Assembly (NCBI GenBank): GCA_029210205.1
Contig: JARGOD010000001.1
Coordinates: forward strand, 1 to 64,000
Length of the DNA stretch: 64,000 bases
Reading direction: 5' to 3'
Source: Verrucomicrobiales bacterium
Lineage (GTDB): Bacteria > Verrucomicrobiota > Verrucomicrobiia > Verrucomicrobiales > DEV007
Shown piece by piece: positions 37,405 through 46,648 of the stretch. Position numbers and translations under genes: made by a program. Below the pieces are notes generated by a model, which searched no databases, had not been told where the DNA came from, and saw nothing but the letters and a program-made list of their open reading frames with translations. Position 1 is the first letter of the stretch. Every line of letters begins with the position of its first letter.

Positions 37405-38891
37405 CGATTTTCGCCGATCTTCTCAATTCCTTCCCATGGATAGCTCTTGGCGTGTGCGTCGGGATCGCAGTCGGGGCTGTTCCAGGCCTTACTGGAGCAA
37501 TGGTAATTGCTTTAGCCGTTCCACTAACGTTCACCATGGACGAAGCGGACGCTCTGGCGCTTTTGGTTTCGCTCTACACCGGTTCGGTCAGCGGAGGACT
37601 GATTTCGGCGACCTTGCTCAAGATTCCCGGAACTCCAGCCTCGATGATTACAATTCTCGATGCCCATCCTATGACCGAGTCGGGGCACGCAGGACGAGCA
37701 CTCGGGATCGGGATTACGGCGTCTTTATTCGGTGGTTTATTCTCCGGCTTGGCACTCGTTCTTCTGGCAAAACCAGTTGCTGCATGGTCAATTTATTTAG
37801 GTCCCTACGATCTCTTTTCCCTAGTTTTCGTAGCACTCATTTTCATTATTGCAGTGGCTGAACCCGGAAGAGTCGGAATGGGAAAAGGAATTCTGGCCGG
37901 CTGCATCGGCGTCGGAATTTCTCTTCCCGGGGTTCACCCCGCGACCGGGGAAATCCGTTACACCTTCGGTGTGGCAGATCTCAATGACGGATTTAATCTC
38001 CTTCCGGTTTTGATAGGTCTATTTGCATTTAGTCAGGCGTGGAAAGATCTTACTTCGACGCCCGACAAGTTTCGGGAAAGAGTTTCAAAACCAGTGCGAA
38101 TCACTCTTCCTTTCATTCTGTGGCTTAAGCAGCTTCCCAACTTAATTCGCTCTTCAGCGATCGGAACCTTTGTCGGGATCTTGCCCGGTATAGGCGCCAA
38201 TGTAGGCTCGGTAATATCCTATGGAGCAGCAAAACACCTATCCAGCGAGCCGGAACGCTTTGGAAAAGGATCCGAAGAAGGTCTAATTGCCTCAGAGTCA
38301 GCAAACAACGCTACGGTCGGAGGTGCCTTGATTCCTCTCATTTCACTCGGGATTCCAGGTAGCGTCATTGATGCAATACTCATCGGAGCCTTCGTTATTC
38401 ATGGCCTTCAGCCGGGACCTCTTCTCTTCCAGAATCATCCTGAAACAGTTCAGGGTCTCCTTGGGGCCTATCTGATTTCGAACGTCATTATGGCGCTTGT
38501 GATGCTTGCTGGCGTAAGGTGGATTGCTCGACTAGGCAACGTTTCAAAGGTTCGCCTTGCTCCAATCATCCTACTGTGCTGCATAGCTGGAAGCTACTGC
38601 ACAGGCAACCGACTCTTTGATGTTTGGATCATGGTAAGTTTCGGAGTTTTGGGAATATTCCTCGAGAAGTTTCGAATCCCCCCTGCCCCGCTCGTGATAG
38701 GTTTCGTCCTTGCTCCACTTGCCGAGGAGAACCTCGCTGCAGGACTGATGATTCATGGTGGCAGCTACACCCCTTTGTTCACGACACCGTTTCCTCTGAT
38801 TTGCTTCTCGGTGGCAGCTCTCTTGATAATTCTCAGCGTGAAGGCTTTAACAAAAACAGCTCCACCGGCAGAAGCCGATAGAGCTGGTTAA
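37401..38891 (+). CDS. tctA: Tripartite tricarboxylate transporter permease TctA
   Basis: GIAVGAVPGLTGAMVIALAVPLTF; GSVSGGLISATLLKIPGTPAS; GILPGIGANVGSVISYGAAK; ESANNATVGGALIPLISLGIPGS. Confidence 0.93.
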   Translation: MTIFADLLNSFPWIALGVCVGIAVGAVPGLTGAMVIALAVPLTFTMDEADALALLVSLYTGSVSGGLISATLLKIPGTPASMITILDAHPMTESGHAGRALGIGITASLFGGLFSGLALVLLAKPVAAWSIYLGPYDLFSLVFVALIFIIAVAEPGRVGMGKGILAGCIGVGISLPGVHPATGEIRYTFGVADLNDGFNLLPVLIGLFAFSQAWKDLTSTPDKFRERVSKPVRITLPFILWLKQLPNLIRSSAIGTFVGILPGIGANVGSVISYGAAKHLSSEPERFGKGSEEGLIASESANNATVGGALIPLISLGIPGSVIDAILIGAFVIHGLQPGPLLFQNHPETVQGLLGAYLISNVIMALVMLAGVRWIARLGNVSKVRLAPIILLCCIAGSYCTGNRLFDVWIMVSFGVLGIFLEKFRIPPAPLVIGFVLAPLAEENLAAGLMIHGGSYTPLFTTPFPLICFSVAALLIILSVKALTKTAPPAEADRAG

Positions 38892-38913
38892 ATTTAGATA
38901 AAAGTGACTCCTG

Positions 38914-39906
38914 TCAGCGATCGAACTGTGCATCAAAAACGATATTCGAAGCCGGGAAATCGACTTGCTTCACAAAAGCGGCCGACTCTGCGCCTCCCGC
39001 CACACGATCCATTCCTCCATCTTCCCACTCGACCGAAAGGGGCCCAGTATACTCAATGTCGTTTAGAGCTCGGATAATACGTTCAAAGTCGATCCGGCCT
39101 CTTCCAACTGACTTAAAATCCCAGAAGCGGCGGCGGTTGTGGAAATCCAAGTGACCACCAAATACTCCGGCATCAACGGGATGGTCTGACCAACTCACAT
39201 CCTTCATATGGACGTGATTAATGCGGTCTGAGAACCGGTAAATAAACTCAACGTAATCAACTCCTTGATAGCCCAAATGGCTGGGATCGTAGTTGAAACC
39301 AAAAGCAGGGTGGTAATCAATAGCCTCAAGCGCTGTCTCTGCCGATGCGATATCGAACGCAATCTCAGTCGGGTGTACCTCGAGACCAAACTTGATTCCG
39401 TTCTCTTGAAATACATCCATGATTGGACCAAATCGATCTGCGAAGTCTTTGTATCCGGCCTCGATTTGACCGGGAAGAACAGGAGGGAACGAATAAAGGA
39501 GGTGCCAAATGGAAGACCCTGTGAATCCATTAACGACACTAACCCCAAACTCCTTAGCGGCGATCGCAGTCTTCTTCAGCTCTTCAGCAGCACGTTGACG
39601 AACTCCTTCCGGATCACCATCGCCCCAAATGTAGTCAGGAACAATTTGCTGATGTCTTCCGTCAATCAGATCACAAACAGCTTGCCCAACGAGATGGCTT
39701 GAAATTGCAAAGCACTTCATGTCGTGCTTCTCAAGAAGCTCCCTCTTTGCCGCACAATAGGCTGCATCAGCTTTGTCGACCTCAAAATGGTCGCCCCAAC
39801 AACCGAATTCGACCCCATCGTAGCCCATTTCCTTTGCTTTGATGATAACAGATTCGCAATCGAGGTCAGCCCACTGGCCGGTGAAAAGAGTTACTGGTCG
39901 TCCCAT
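38914..39906 (-). CDS. Sugar phosphate isomerase/epimerase (xylose isomerase-like TIM barrel)
   Basis: [75 protein letters not shown]. Confidence 0.88.
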   Translation of the reverse strand: MGRPVTLFTGQWADLDCESVIIKAKEMGYDGVEFGCWGDHFEVDKADAAYCAAKRELLEKHDMKCFAISSHLVGQAVCDLIDGRHQQIVPDYIWGDGDPEGVRQRAAEELKKTAIAAKEFGVSVVNGFTGSSIWHLLYSFPPVLPGQIEAGYKDFADRFGPIMDVFQENGIKFGLEVHPTEIAFDIASAETALEAIDYHPAFGFNYDPSHLGYQGVDYVEFIYRFSDRINHVHMKDVSWSDHPVDAGVFGGHLDFHNRRRFWDFKSVGRGRIDFERIIRALNDIEYTGPLSVEWEDGGMDRVAGGAESAAFVKQVDFPASNIVFDAQFDR

Positions 39907-40035
39907 AAGATGATGTAGAGGTAGTGATTAACGTTCCTAGAAGCGCGATATTTACTGTTTTGCGACAAATGGATCAAGTGGTAAATGAGCTAAACCTCGA
40001 GATGTCACAACGTTCGCGGTAACGAATCAGCCACG

Positions 40036-40062
40036 CAAAAACGCCGATCAAAGAGATCGGCG
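40036..40062 (-). terminator. Intrinsic terminator downstream of the TpsB-like gene
   Basis: CGCCGATC-aaaga-GATCGGCG (8-bp stem); on the minus strand followed by TTTTT. Confidence 0.85.
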
Positions 40063-40094
40063 CTTCAACTATACAACGATGTAGAAACGAAGGT

Positions 40095-41957
40095 CTAAAA
40101 GGTGGCCGTTGCACCGAGGTGAAAGCGACCAGATTCGTCTGCAACGACATTCTCTGTGAAAACAGGATAGCCATAGTCCAGACGGAACTTAAACCAATCG
40201 CTGTAGTTCCAGCGAAGGCCCATTCCAACCGAACCAATTTGGAAATGACCAGCCTCTCCGCCGACGAGGTCCTTATTGCCGAGGTTCGCCGCATCAAAGA
40301 ATCCCAGAAAACGCAGGCTGTCGGTCTCGTTCTCCCAATCAAAAATTCTTCCGAAAGATAGTTCAGGCGTGTAGAGTTCAAATGTCGTCCAAAAGCCGTG
40401 GTCGCCTCTCGCTACCCTCTGGTCAAATCCACGAACCGTGTCATAGCCACCGGCACCGATCTGCTCTGATGCTTGTAAATTTGCAGTAGCTGCCTGTCCC
40501 GTAATTTTGAAGCGGGAAGACCAATCAGCCAAAAGTCGCCGTTGATGCTCAATTGAGCCAGAAGCGTAGAAATAATCAGCTGAGGACAATGCGCGGGAAT
40601 TTTGGAAATTGGCATCAGTGTTGTGGCCATTGAGCCCACCCGGTGAATAGAATCCACGTATATCGAACTGCGTGACACCGCTATTCCCTTGAATAGTCTC
40701 CTTATAGCCAAGACTGAACTGGAATATCTCAACCCGGGACCCAAACAACTGGATATTAGCCGCATTTTGTGAATCGATAAATTCCAAATTACTACCATTT
40801 GATTTCCAATCGAACCCAAAATCCATCTCACGTTGACGATTCGATTTCCCTTGTAATGGAATGCTGTAACGAGCGCTGAGCTGAATATTGTCTCCGTCTG
40901 AATCAAGACCTCCCGCAGTTCCGGTAGGAATGGTATCTGAATTGATGTTGACGTAGGACGCTAGAACAGTCACCCAATGCCTCCAGGGGAGTCCCTGAGT
41001 GTAGACGAGAGAGTTTGCTCTGACGTGCTCACCATCCAAATCACCGGAGTATTGATAACTTAGTGTCCGATTTGGACCAAAAACATCCCCGAAATTGAAT
41101 CCGAAAATCATTCGATCCTGCCCGAGGAAATCCACTCCGGAATCTTCATAACCTGTGTAGAACCAGTTCGCCCTGCTTTGATAGCTTTTCAGGATGATGT
41201 CAGTTGTCCCGAACTCGTAACCGGGCGCATAGACCATGTCCACCTTCCTATACGGTGACCGATTCACCCATGAGAGATCGCGGAGCACTTCAGAAGCTCT
41301 GATCACCTCTCCTTTTCTGACGCTCATCTGACTGCGGATGAACTCTTCGGTGTCAGCATCGACTCCCTCAACCCGGATTCGGGAAAGTTCTGACTCGATG
41401 ACGACGAGTTGGACCACACCGGAAGTAATGTCCTGCTCCGGGAGCAAAACATCAACAACAGGTCGATCACCTTCTCGATAGGCTACAATCACATCCTTAA
41501 CCATCTGATCCAAAGTCCCGAGGGAGACTGGACTTCCGATATATCTCTGAAGCGCAAGTCCAACAGGACGCGGGAAATCCTCAAAATCGTGCCAGATTCC
41601 CTCAACTCCGGGCCAGCCATCAGGTCGAACGTCTCCTGGTCGGGGCAAAAGGACTACTCCAAGAAGCTGGTTCACTAGGAATTCATCAGAGGGTGTGCCC
41701 GCAGCTCCTGCCTTGCCCCCGCCGGCGCTTTGAAGATCATATCGACCAAGCCTATCAACACCAATTGGACCCTCGCCACCTCCGGAATCAAGAACACTCT
41801 GAGTCTCAAAAACCTTGTTCTGGACAGTCGGAGGAAGAACATCAACGAGAATTTCAGTCCCGTATTGATCTGTAACCGTCTGCTGGGCGCTGGCGATTCC
41901 CGCGAATTGCGTTAGGAGAATGCCTAGCAGGACAGAAATAAAACGTTGAATTGTCAT
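40095..41957 (-). CDS. ShlB/FhaC/HecB-family two-partner secretion outer-membrane transporter (TpsB-like)
   Basis: Signal peptide; POTRA-like region (LQRYIGSPVSLGTLDQMVKDVIVAYREGDRPVVDVLLPEQDITSGVVQLVVIESELSRIRVEG); barrel; FDQRVARGDHGFWTTFELYTP; terminal GATATF. Confidence 0.87.
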   Translation of the reverse strand: MTIQRFISVLLGILLTQFAGIASAQQTVTDQYGTEILVDVLPPTVQNKVFETQSVLDSGGGEGPIGVDRLGRYDLQSAGGGKAGAAGTPSDEFLVNQLLGVVLLPRPGDVRPDGWPGVEGIWHDFEDFPRPVGLALQRYIGSPVSLGTLDQMVKDVIVAYREGDRPVVDVLLPEQDITSGVVQLVVIESELSRIRVEGVDADTEEFIRSQMSVRKGEVIRASEVLRDLSWVNRSPYRKVDMVYAPGYEFGTTDIILKSYQSRANWFYTGYEDSGVDFLGQDRMIFGFNFGDVFGPNRTLSYQYSGDLDGEHVRANSLVYTQGLPWRHWVTVLASYVNINSDTIPTGTAGGLDSDGDNIQLSARYSIPLQGKSNRQREMDFGFDWKSNGSNLEFIDSQNAANIQLFGSRVEIFQFSLGYKETIQGNSGVTQFDIRGFYSPGGLNGHNTDANFQNSRALSSADYFYASGSIEHQRRLLADWSSRFKITGQAATANLQASEQIGAGGYDTVRGFDQRVARGDHGFWTTFELYTPELSFGRIFDWENETDSLRFLGFFDAANLGNKDLVGGEAGHFQIGSVGMGLRWNYSDWFKFRLDYGYPVFTENVVADESGRFHLGATATF

Positions 41958-42101
41958 CAGTTACGAAAGCACACGGGGAATTTACGACCCATGTAAACTA
42001 TTGGATTAACACACGTTAGGAGGGATGAAAAAGGTTTTTTTAACATATTTTCCCATGGATTTTCTGATGTCTCATGTCCAGCCTGTGATTACAACAAGAA
42101 A

Positions 42102-42914
42102 ATGAATCATCAGGACACCTTAATTGACACGCACACTCACCTCGCATCGTCCCGATTCGATGGAGACGTTGCTAACGTGATAGCCCGAGCCGAAGAAGGA
42201 GGAGTCTCTGAAATGGTGAGCATTGCCTGCGACATTGAGGACTCAATTTTCAATTTGAGATTGGCTGCGGAAAATGAATCGGTTGCCGCGACCGTCGGAA
42301 TTCACCCTCTATACGTTCACGAACTGAGTCAATCGAACTGGCTCGAGGAACTGACGGGAATGGCAAGAGAAAACAATGTCTCTGCTATTGGTGAAATAGG
42401 ATTGGATTACTACCATCCTCCTCAAAATGGATCGACTGATATCGAATGGCGTTCTCTACAGAGGAGTGTCTTCGAGCAGCAACTCCAGCTCGCTCTTGAG
42501 CAGAACCTACCGGTGGTTGTCCATCAGAGGGAGAGTGCCGCAGATGTTGCTGAGGTCTTAAGAGGCTTCCCGGGAGTGACTGCGGTTTTGCATTGTTTCT
42601 CCGGAACAGCGAAAGAGGCAGATGAGGCACTCTCGATGGGGCACTACCTCTCGTTCACAGGAATCCTCACTTTTCCAAGTGCTCAACCGGTTCGGGATGT
42701 TGCCGCTGCAGCCCCCCTTGATCGGATCATGGTTGAAACCGACAGCCCTTATCTAGCACCTGTTCCCTTCCGCGGGAAGCAATGCGAGCCATTTATGGTG
42801 AGGTATACAGCTTCGAAGTTAGCGGAGTTACATGGAGTGTCTGATCAGGAAATGGCGGATTTAACGAGCAGAAATGCTCGCCGATTCTTTAGGCATCTTG
42901 GTTCTCAGAAGTAG
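42102..42914 (+). CDS. tatD: TatD family metal-dependent hydrolase
   Basis: LIDTHTHLASSRFDGD; IGEIGLDYYHP; LHCFSGTAKEA; VETDSPYLAPVPFRGKQCEP. Confidence 0.94.
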   Translation: MNHQDTLIDTHTHLASSRFDGDVANVIARAEEGGVSEMVSIACDIEDSIFNLRLAAENESVAATVGIHPLYVHELSQSNWLEELTGMARENNVSAIGEIGLDYYHPPQNGSTDIEWRSLQRSVFEQQLQLALEQNLPVVVHQRESAADVAEVLRGFPGVTAVLHCFSGTAKEADEALSMGHYLSFTGILTFPSAQPVRDVAAAAPLDRIMVETDSPYLAPVPFRGKQCEPFMVRYTASKLAELHGVSDQEMADLTSRNARRFFRHLGSQK

Positions 42915-43011
42915 CGCTATCTAGGCCCCTGCGCGTCTTCTCAGGCTTGCAAAGATGGGAATTTGAACGAACGATAAATTGTCGAAAGTCATCGTAACCC
43001 CCCTGTTCCTC

Positions 43012-43206
43012 ATGTTTTCAGACCGAAGCAATCTCGTCCGCGAAAAGAAATTTCGCCCTGTCGAATCTGACTCCAATCGTCGCGGCCACCATTTTCGCGG
43101 AACCCTAACGGATGATCACACGCTTTACTTGCTCAATCAGCAGCGCGAAAAACGATCAAAGATCGAAAAGCTCTCCTGGCTCGCTCGCTTTCTCAGGCGA
43201 CGCTGA
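43012..43206 (+). CDS. Hypothetical small basic protein (64 aa)
   Basis: ATG at 43012; MFSDRSNLVREKKFRPVESDSNRRGHHFRGTLTDDHTLYLLNQQREKRSKIEKLSWLARFLRRR; overlaps the ligA 3' end by 51 nt in convergent orientation. Confidence 0.35.
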   Translation: MFSDRSNLVREKKFRPVESDSNRRGHHFRGTLTDDHTLYLLNQQREKRSKIEKLSWLARFLRRR

Positions 43207-45315
43207 AGCGGCGAGAGATTCAAACGCCTCCTCGCTCAGGACTTCTACTCCAAGGCTTTCCGCCTTGGCCAGTTTAGATCCCGCGTTATCGCCTGCGAGG
43301 ATGTAGTCTGTCTTCCCGCTGACGGAACCGGCAACTTTACCTCCGAGAGCGAGAATACGCTCCTTAAAATCCCCTCTCGGGGCCGAAAGCGTTCCCGTGA
43401 TAACAAAAGTCTTTCCAGCAATCGCTTCTGCACCTTCCGCGTCAGCGACAACTCTCACGGGAGCGTAATTGTCAGAAACTGGATCGAGATTTAATTCTGC
43501 AAGTTGCTGCAGAAACGTTTGGCCGGCCGGTAAAGCAAAGAAATTGAGAACACTACTGGCAACTGTTGGTCCAACTTCACTGGCGATTTCATACTGAGCC
43601 AACTTTTCATTGTCCTCTTTCCGTTGACCTGTTTGAAAAGTCTTCAACTCTTGAAGAATTTCGGAGTTGGCAATTTCTTCAAAATTTCTGTGTAATCGCG
43701 CGAGTTCTCTCGCGGCCGATTCGCCGACTTGGGAAATACCCATTCCAAAAAGCCATCGGTGCAAAGGTGCGTTTCTGGCTTTTTCAAGAGCACCAACGAT
43801 TCGGACTGCGTTTTTTTGACCGAGAGTACGAGGCTCATCCTTTGTCCCTAGATTCATCGGAGCCAACTGCGATTCAGTGAGATTGAACAAATCCAGAGGT
43901 GAGACAACCATTTCCCTCTCGACTAATTTTTCAGCAACGATGCTGCCAACCCCATCAATATCGAGTGCCTTCCGACTGACAAACTGCTTCACCTGGTTAG
44001 CCGCTTTGGCTGGACACCCGGGGTTCTGACATTTCCATGCGACAAAGCCCTCCGGCTTTACAATTGGAGAAGTGCAACTGGGACACTCACCATCGATCGA
44101 GTCAAAGAGGCTGTAGGGGTGAGACTCAGCAGGCCGTTTCTCAAGGATCACCTTGACCACTGCCGGAATGATCTCACCGGCCTTCTCAATGATGACGGTG
44201 TCACCAATACGAACGTCTTTTCGATCGATTTCATCCTGATTATGGAGTGTTGCCCGTTTCACGGTCGTCCCGGATACCAAAACCGGATCCAATTCCGCCA
44301 CCGGGGTCATCGATCCAGTCCTCCCAACTTGAATGGTGATATCACGCAGAACTGTTTCTACCTGCTCGGGAGCGTATTTGTAGGCCGCGGCCCATCGGGG
44401 CGCTCTCGCTGTGGCTCCAAGAAGAATTTGGTCAGCGATCGAGTTAACCTTCACCACAGCACCATCAGTTCCATATGATAGCTCCTCTCGGACCTGATCC
44501 ATTTCGCGAATAGCCTTTACCGCTCCCTCATAGTCGATTGCTTCCCAGACGGGATGATTAACTGGTATTCCGTTGCTCTTGAGAACTACGTGAAACTCAT
44601 TCACAGAATTAATCGGGTCGCCTTCGTATCCTCCGAGCCCATGAGCAATGAAATCGAGAGGGCGTCTCGCCACTTCCCGGGAATCAAGTAACTTCAAGGC
44701 ACCAGCCGTCGCGTTGCGGGGATTTTTGAATGCCGGCAATCCCTGCTCCTGCCTTTGCTCGTTCATGATCGCAAAACGCTTCGTGCTCATGAAGATTTCA
44801 CCGCGGACTTCGATCCAAGCCGGAGCGCCGTCTGGGAGCCTCAATGGAACTGAACGAATCGTTTTAACATTCTCTGTAATGACATCTCCGACAGTCCCAT
44901 CGCCACGAGTGATCGCATAGTCGAGCTCCCCATTTCGGTAATGAAGAGCAACAGCGACACCGTCGATTTTTGGCTCGATGGTCACCGGAATCTCTTCTTT
45001 CCCGAGATTCTTCCGAAGACGCGCAAAAAAGTCACTCAGCTCTTCCTCTGAAAACACATCATCAATGCTGAGCATCGGGACCTCGTGAAGCCTCTGCTCA
45101 AATCCTTCAATTGGCGCTCCGCCAACCCGTTTTGTTGGCGAATTGGAGGTGGCATGTTCCGGAAATCGCTCTTCGAGAAGCTCCAGATCCCGGAACATCT
45201 CATCGTAATCACGATCTGAGATATCAGATTCACCTTCGACATAGTAGAGACGGTTATGCCTCTCAATTTCCGCAGATAACCGATCGATTTCCGACTTCCC
45301 TTCTTCGGAGTCCAT
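43156..45315 (-). CDS. ligA: NAD-dependent DNA ligase LigA
   Basis: EPKIDGVAVALHYRNG (KxDG); VEVRGEIFM; four-Cys Zn motif CPSCTSPI...CQNPGCPAK; C-terminal BRCT. Confidence 0.97.
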   Translation of the reverse strand: MDSEEGKSEIDRLSAEIERHNRLYYVEGESDISDRDYDEMFRDLELLEERFPEHATSNSPTKRVGGAPIEGFEQRLHEVPMLSIDDVFSEEELSDFFARLRKNLGKEEIPVTIEPKIDGVAVALHYRNGELDYAITRGDGTVGDVITENVKTIRSVPLRLPDGAPAWIEVRGEIFMSTKRFAIMNEQRQEQGLPAFKNPRNATAGALKLLDSREVARRPLDFIAHGLGGYEGDPINSVNEFHVVLKSNGIPVNHPVWEAIDYEGAVKAIREMDQVREELSYGTDGAVVKVNSIADQILLGATARAPRWAAAYKYAPEQVETVLRDITIQVGRTGSMTPVAELDPVLVSGTTVKRATLHNQDEIDRKDVRIGDTVIIEKAGEIIPAVVKVILEKRPAESHPYSLFDSIDGECPSCTSPIVKPEGFVAWKCQNPGCPAKAANQVKQFVSRKALDIDGVGSIVAEKLVEREMVVSPLDLFNLTESQLAPMNLGTKDEPRTLGQKNAVRIVGALEKARNAPLHRWLFGMGISQVGESAARELARLHRNFEEIANSEILQELKTFQTGQRKEDNEKLAQYEIASEVGPTVASSVLNFFALPAGQTFLQQLAELNLDPVSDNYAPVRVVADAEGAEAIAGKTFVITGTLSAPRGDFKERILALGGKVAGSVSGKTDYILAGDNAGSKLAKAESLGVEVLSEEAFESLAASASPEKASEPGELFDL

Positions 45316-45332
45316 TCAAAAATCGCTCTGGT

Positions 45333-45629
45333 TCAGTCACTCTTGCCCGAAGAGTCATTCTGTTTTGAGATCTCTTCTTCCAGTCGCTCGCTCAACCACT
45401 GTTTTATCATGCTCTGATAGTTCAGATAACGATGTCGGGCCAGACGCTTGATTCGACTCAGCATCTGCGGATCAAAGCGTAAGGTAATGGTCGTCGATTC
45501 ACGCACATTCTGGCGATGCAGCGAGGCGTTCATTAACCTGGGGTCAAGCGAGTGCCCGGCCCAGAATTCGGCTTCTTCTTTGTCGTCATCAAATTCCGGA
45601 ATCTCGCTCCAGCTCTCAATCGTTTTCAA
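45333..45629 (-). CDS. BrnA/CopG-like antitoxin of a type II TA module
   Basis: ESTTITLRFDPQMLSRIKRLARHRYLNYQSMIKQWLSERLEEE RHH-like region; downstream of a BrnT-like gene. Confidence 0.8.
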   Translation of the reverse strand: MKTIESWSEIPEFDDDKEEAEFWAGHSLDPRLMNASLHRQNVRESTTITLRFDPQMLSRIKRLARHRYLNYQSMIKQWLSERLEEEISKQNDSSGKSD

Positions 45630-45679
45630 TACTAAACAGGGTTAACTCTTAAGTGTAACAGGGTAAGTCGCTACTGTCT

Positions 45680-45958
45680 CTACACCCACTCCGCATTTTT
45701 GCGCTCATAAAAGGAGACCTCTTCGTCCACCATCTCTCTCGCAAAAATCACTCGGTAGTTCTTACCGTCGGTCCAGAAGAGAGAGAATAGGAATCGATTA
45801 TTGATCGTCTTGCCCAGTGTAAAATAGCGTGCCTCCGCACCACTCGAGTCTGTCTCGGGAAGCAATCTGATTGAAAATGGATCTTCAAACGCCTCTTCGA
45901 TTTCGGGAGGTGTGATTTTCTTGAGGTCAAAGTGACAACCGATCCAGTCAAATTCCAT
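45680..45958 (-). CDS. BrnT-like toxin (RelE-fold ribonuclease family), divergent
   Basis: MEFDWIG...ITPPEIEEAFEDPFSIRLL; ARYFTLGKTINNRFLFSLFWTDGKNYRVIFAREMVDEEVSFYERK resembles BrnT/DUF497; toxin-first order. Confidence 0.72.
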   Translation of the reverse strand: MEFDWIGCHFDLKKITPPEIEEAFEDPFSIRLLPETDSSGAEARYFTLGKTINNRFLFSLFWTDGKNYRVIFAREMVDEEVSFYERKNAEWV

Positions 45959-46140
45959 AATGTGCAGAGAGAGCGGGGATTGGAGGTGCGGCTAGCAAAC
46001 CCAACTCCTAATCGTGGGCAGAAACTAGGAGATTTGATTAAGGAAAGCAATGAAGCAACCACCTAATTTACGTCCCTCTTCTTAGCACTGGATAATTTCC
46101 ATAAAATTCAGTTTTATAAATCATTTATTTATGTTTAATA

Positions 46141-46647
46141 ATGGGTGTGAGATTTTTCCACATCATTTGTCTGGTAGTCCCCTGTCTTGTTTCCTGTCAG
46201 GTGAAGCCCTACGCTCCACCACCACAAAAAGCTCTCGTGGAAGCCGTTGAGATCAGTGTGAAGGAATTTGCAGGAAGACCTGAAGTCTATGCACGAGTTC
46301 AGGGGCGACTGACGTCCGGCGCAGCGCAGCTGGTTGATTCACCCCAGCGTAGAGAAGGAAGGAGAATTTACCTGGACGTAATGGAGCAGACTCCCCGCGG
46401 CAGTGACCTTATCATTGACCTCGACCACTCTCCAGGATTCGAACGCATTGTTCCCATCGACATTTTGGGCCTGAGCGCCGGAACATACACTCTTTCAGTG
46501 AACGGTATCGAAACCGCTCTTGAAATACCGATGCCTCAGGCAGAGACGGTCAGTTCGACCGAAATTCCCGCCTCCAGCCATTTGAAAAATGAAATGATAG
46601 CGATCGAAGATATGGTCCTCGTTGATCCTGTTCCATCTAATCCCTGA
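46141..46647 (+). CDS. Hypothetical lipoprotein
   Basis: N-term hydrophobic stretch and lipobox-like CLVSC; overlaps nothing and precedes the TlpA-like gene by 1 nt. Confidence 0.6.
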   Translation: MGVRFFHIICLVVPCLVSCQVKPYAPPPQKALVEAVEISVKEFAGRPEVYARVQGRLTSGAAQLVDSPQRREGRRIYLDVMEQTPRGSDLIIDLDHSPGFERIVPIDILGLSAGTYTLSVNGIETALEIPMPQAETVSSTEIPASSHLKNEMIAIEDMVLVDPVPSNP

Positions 46648-46648
46648 A

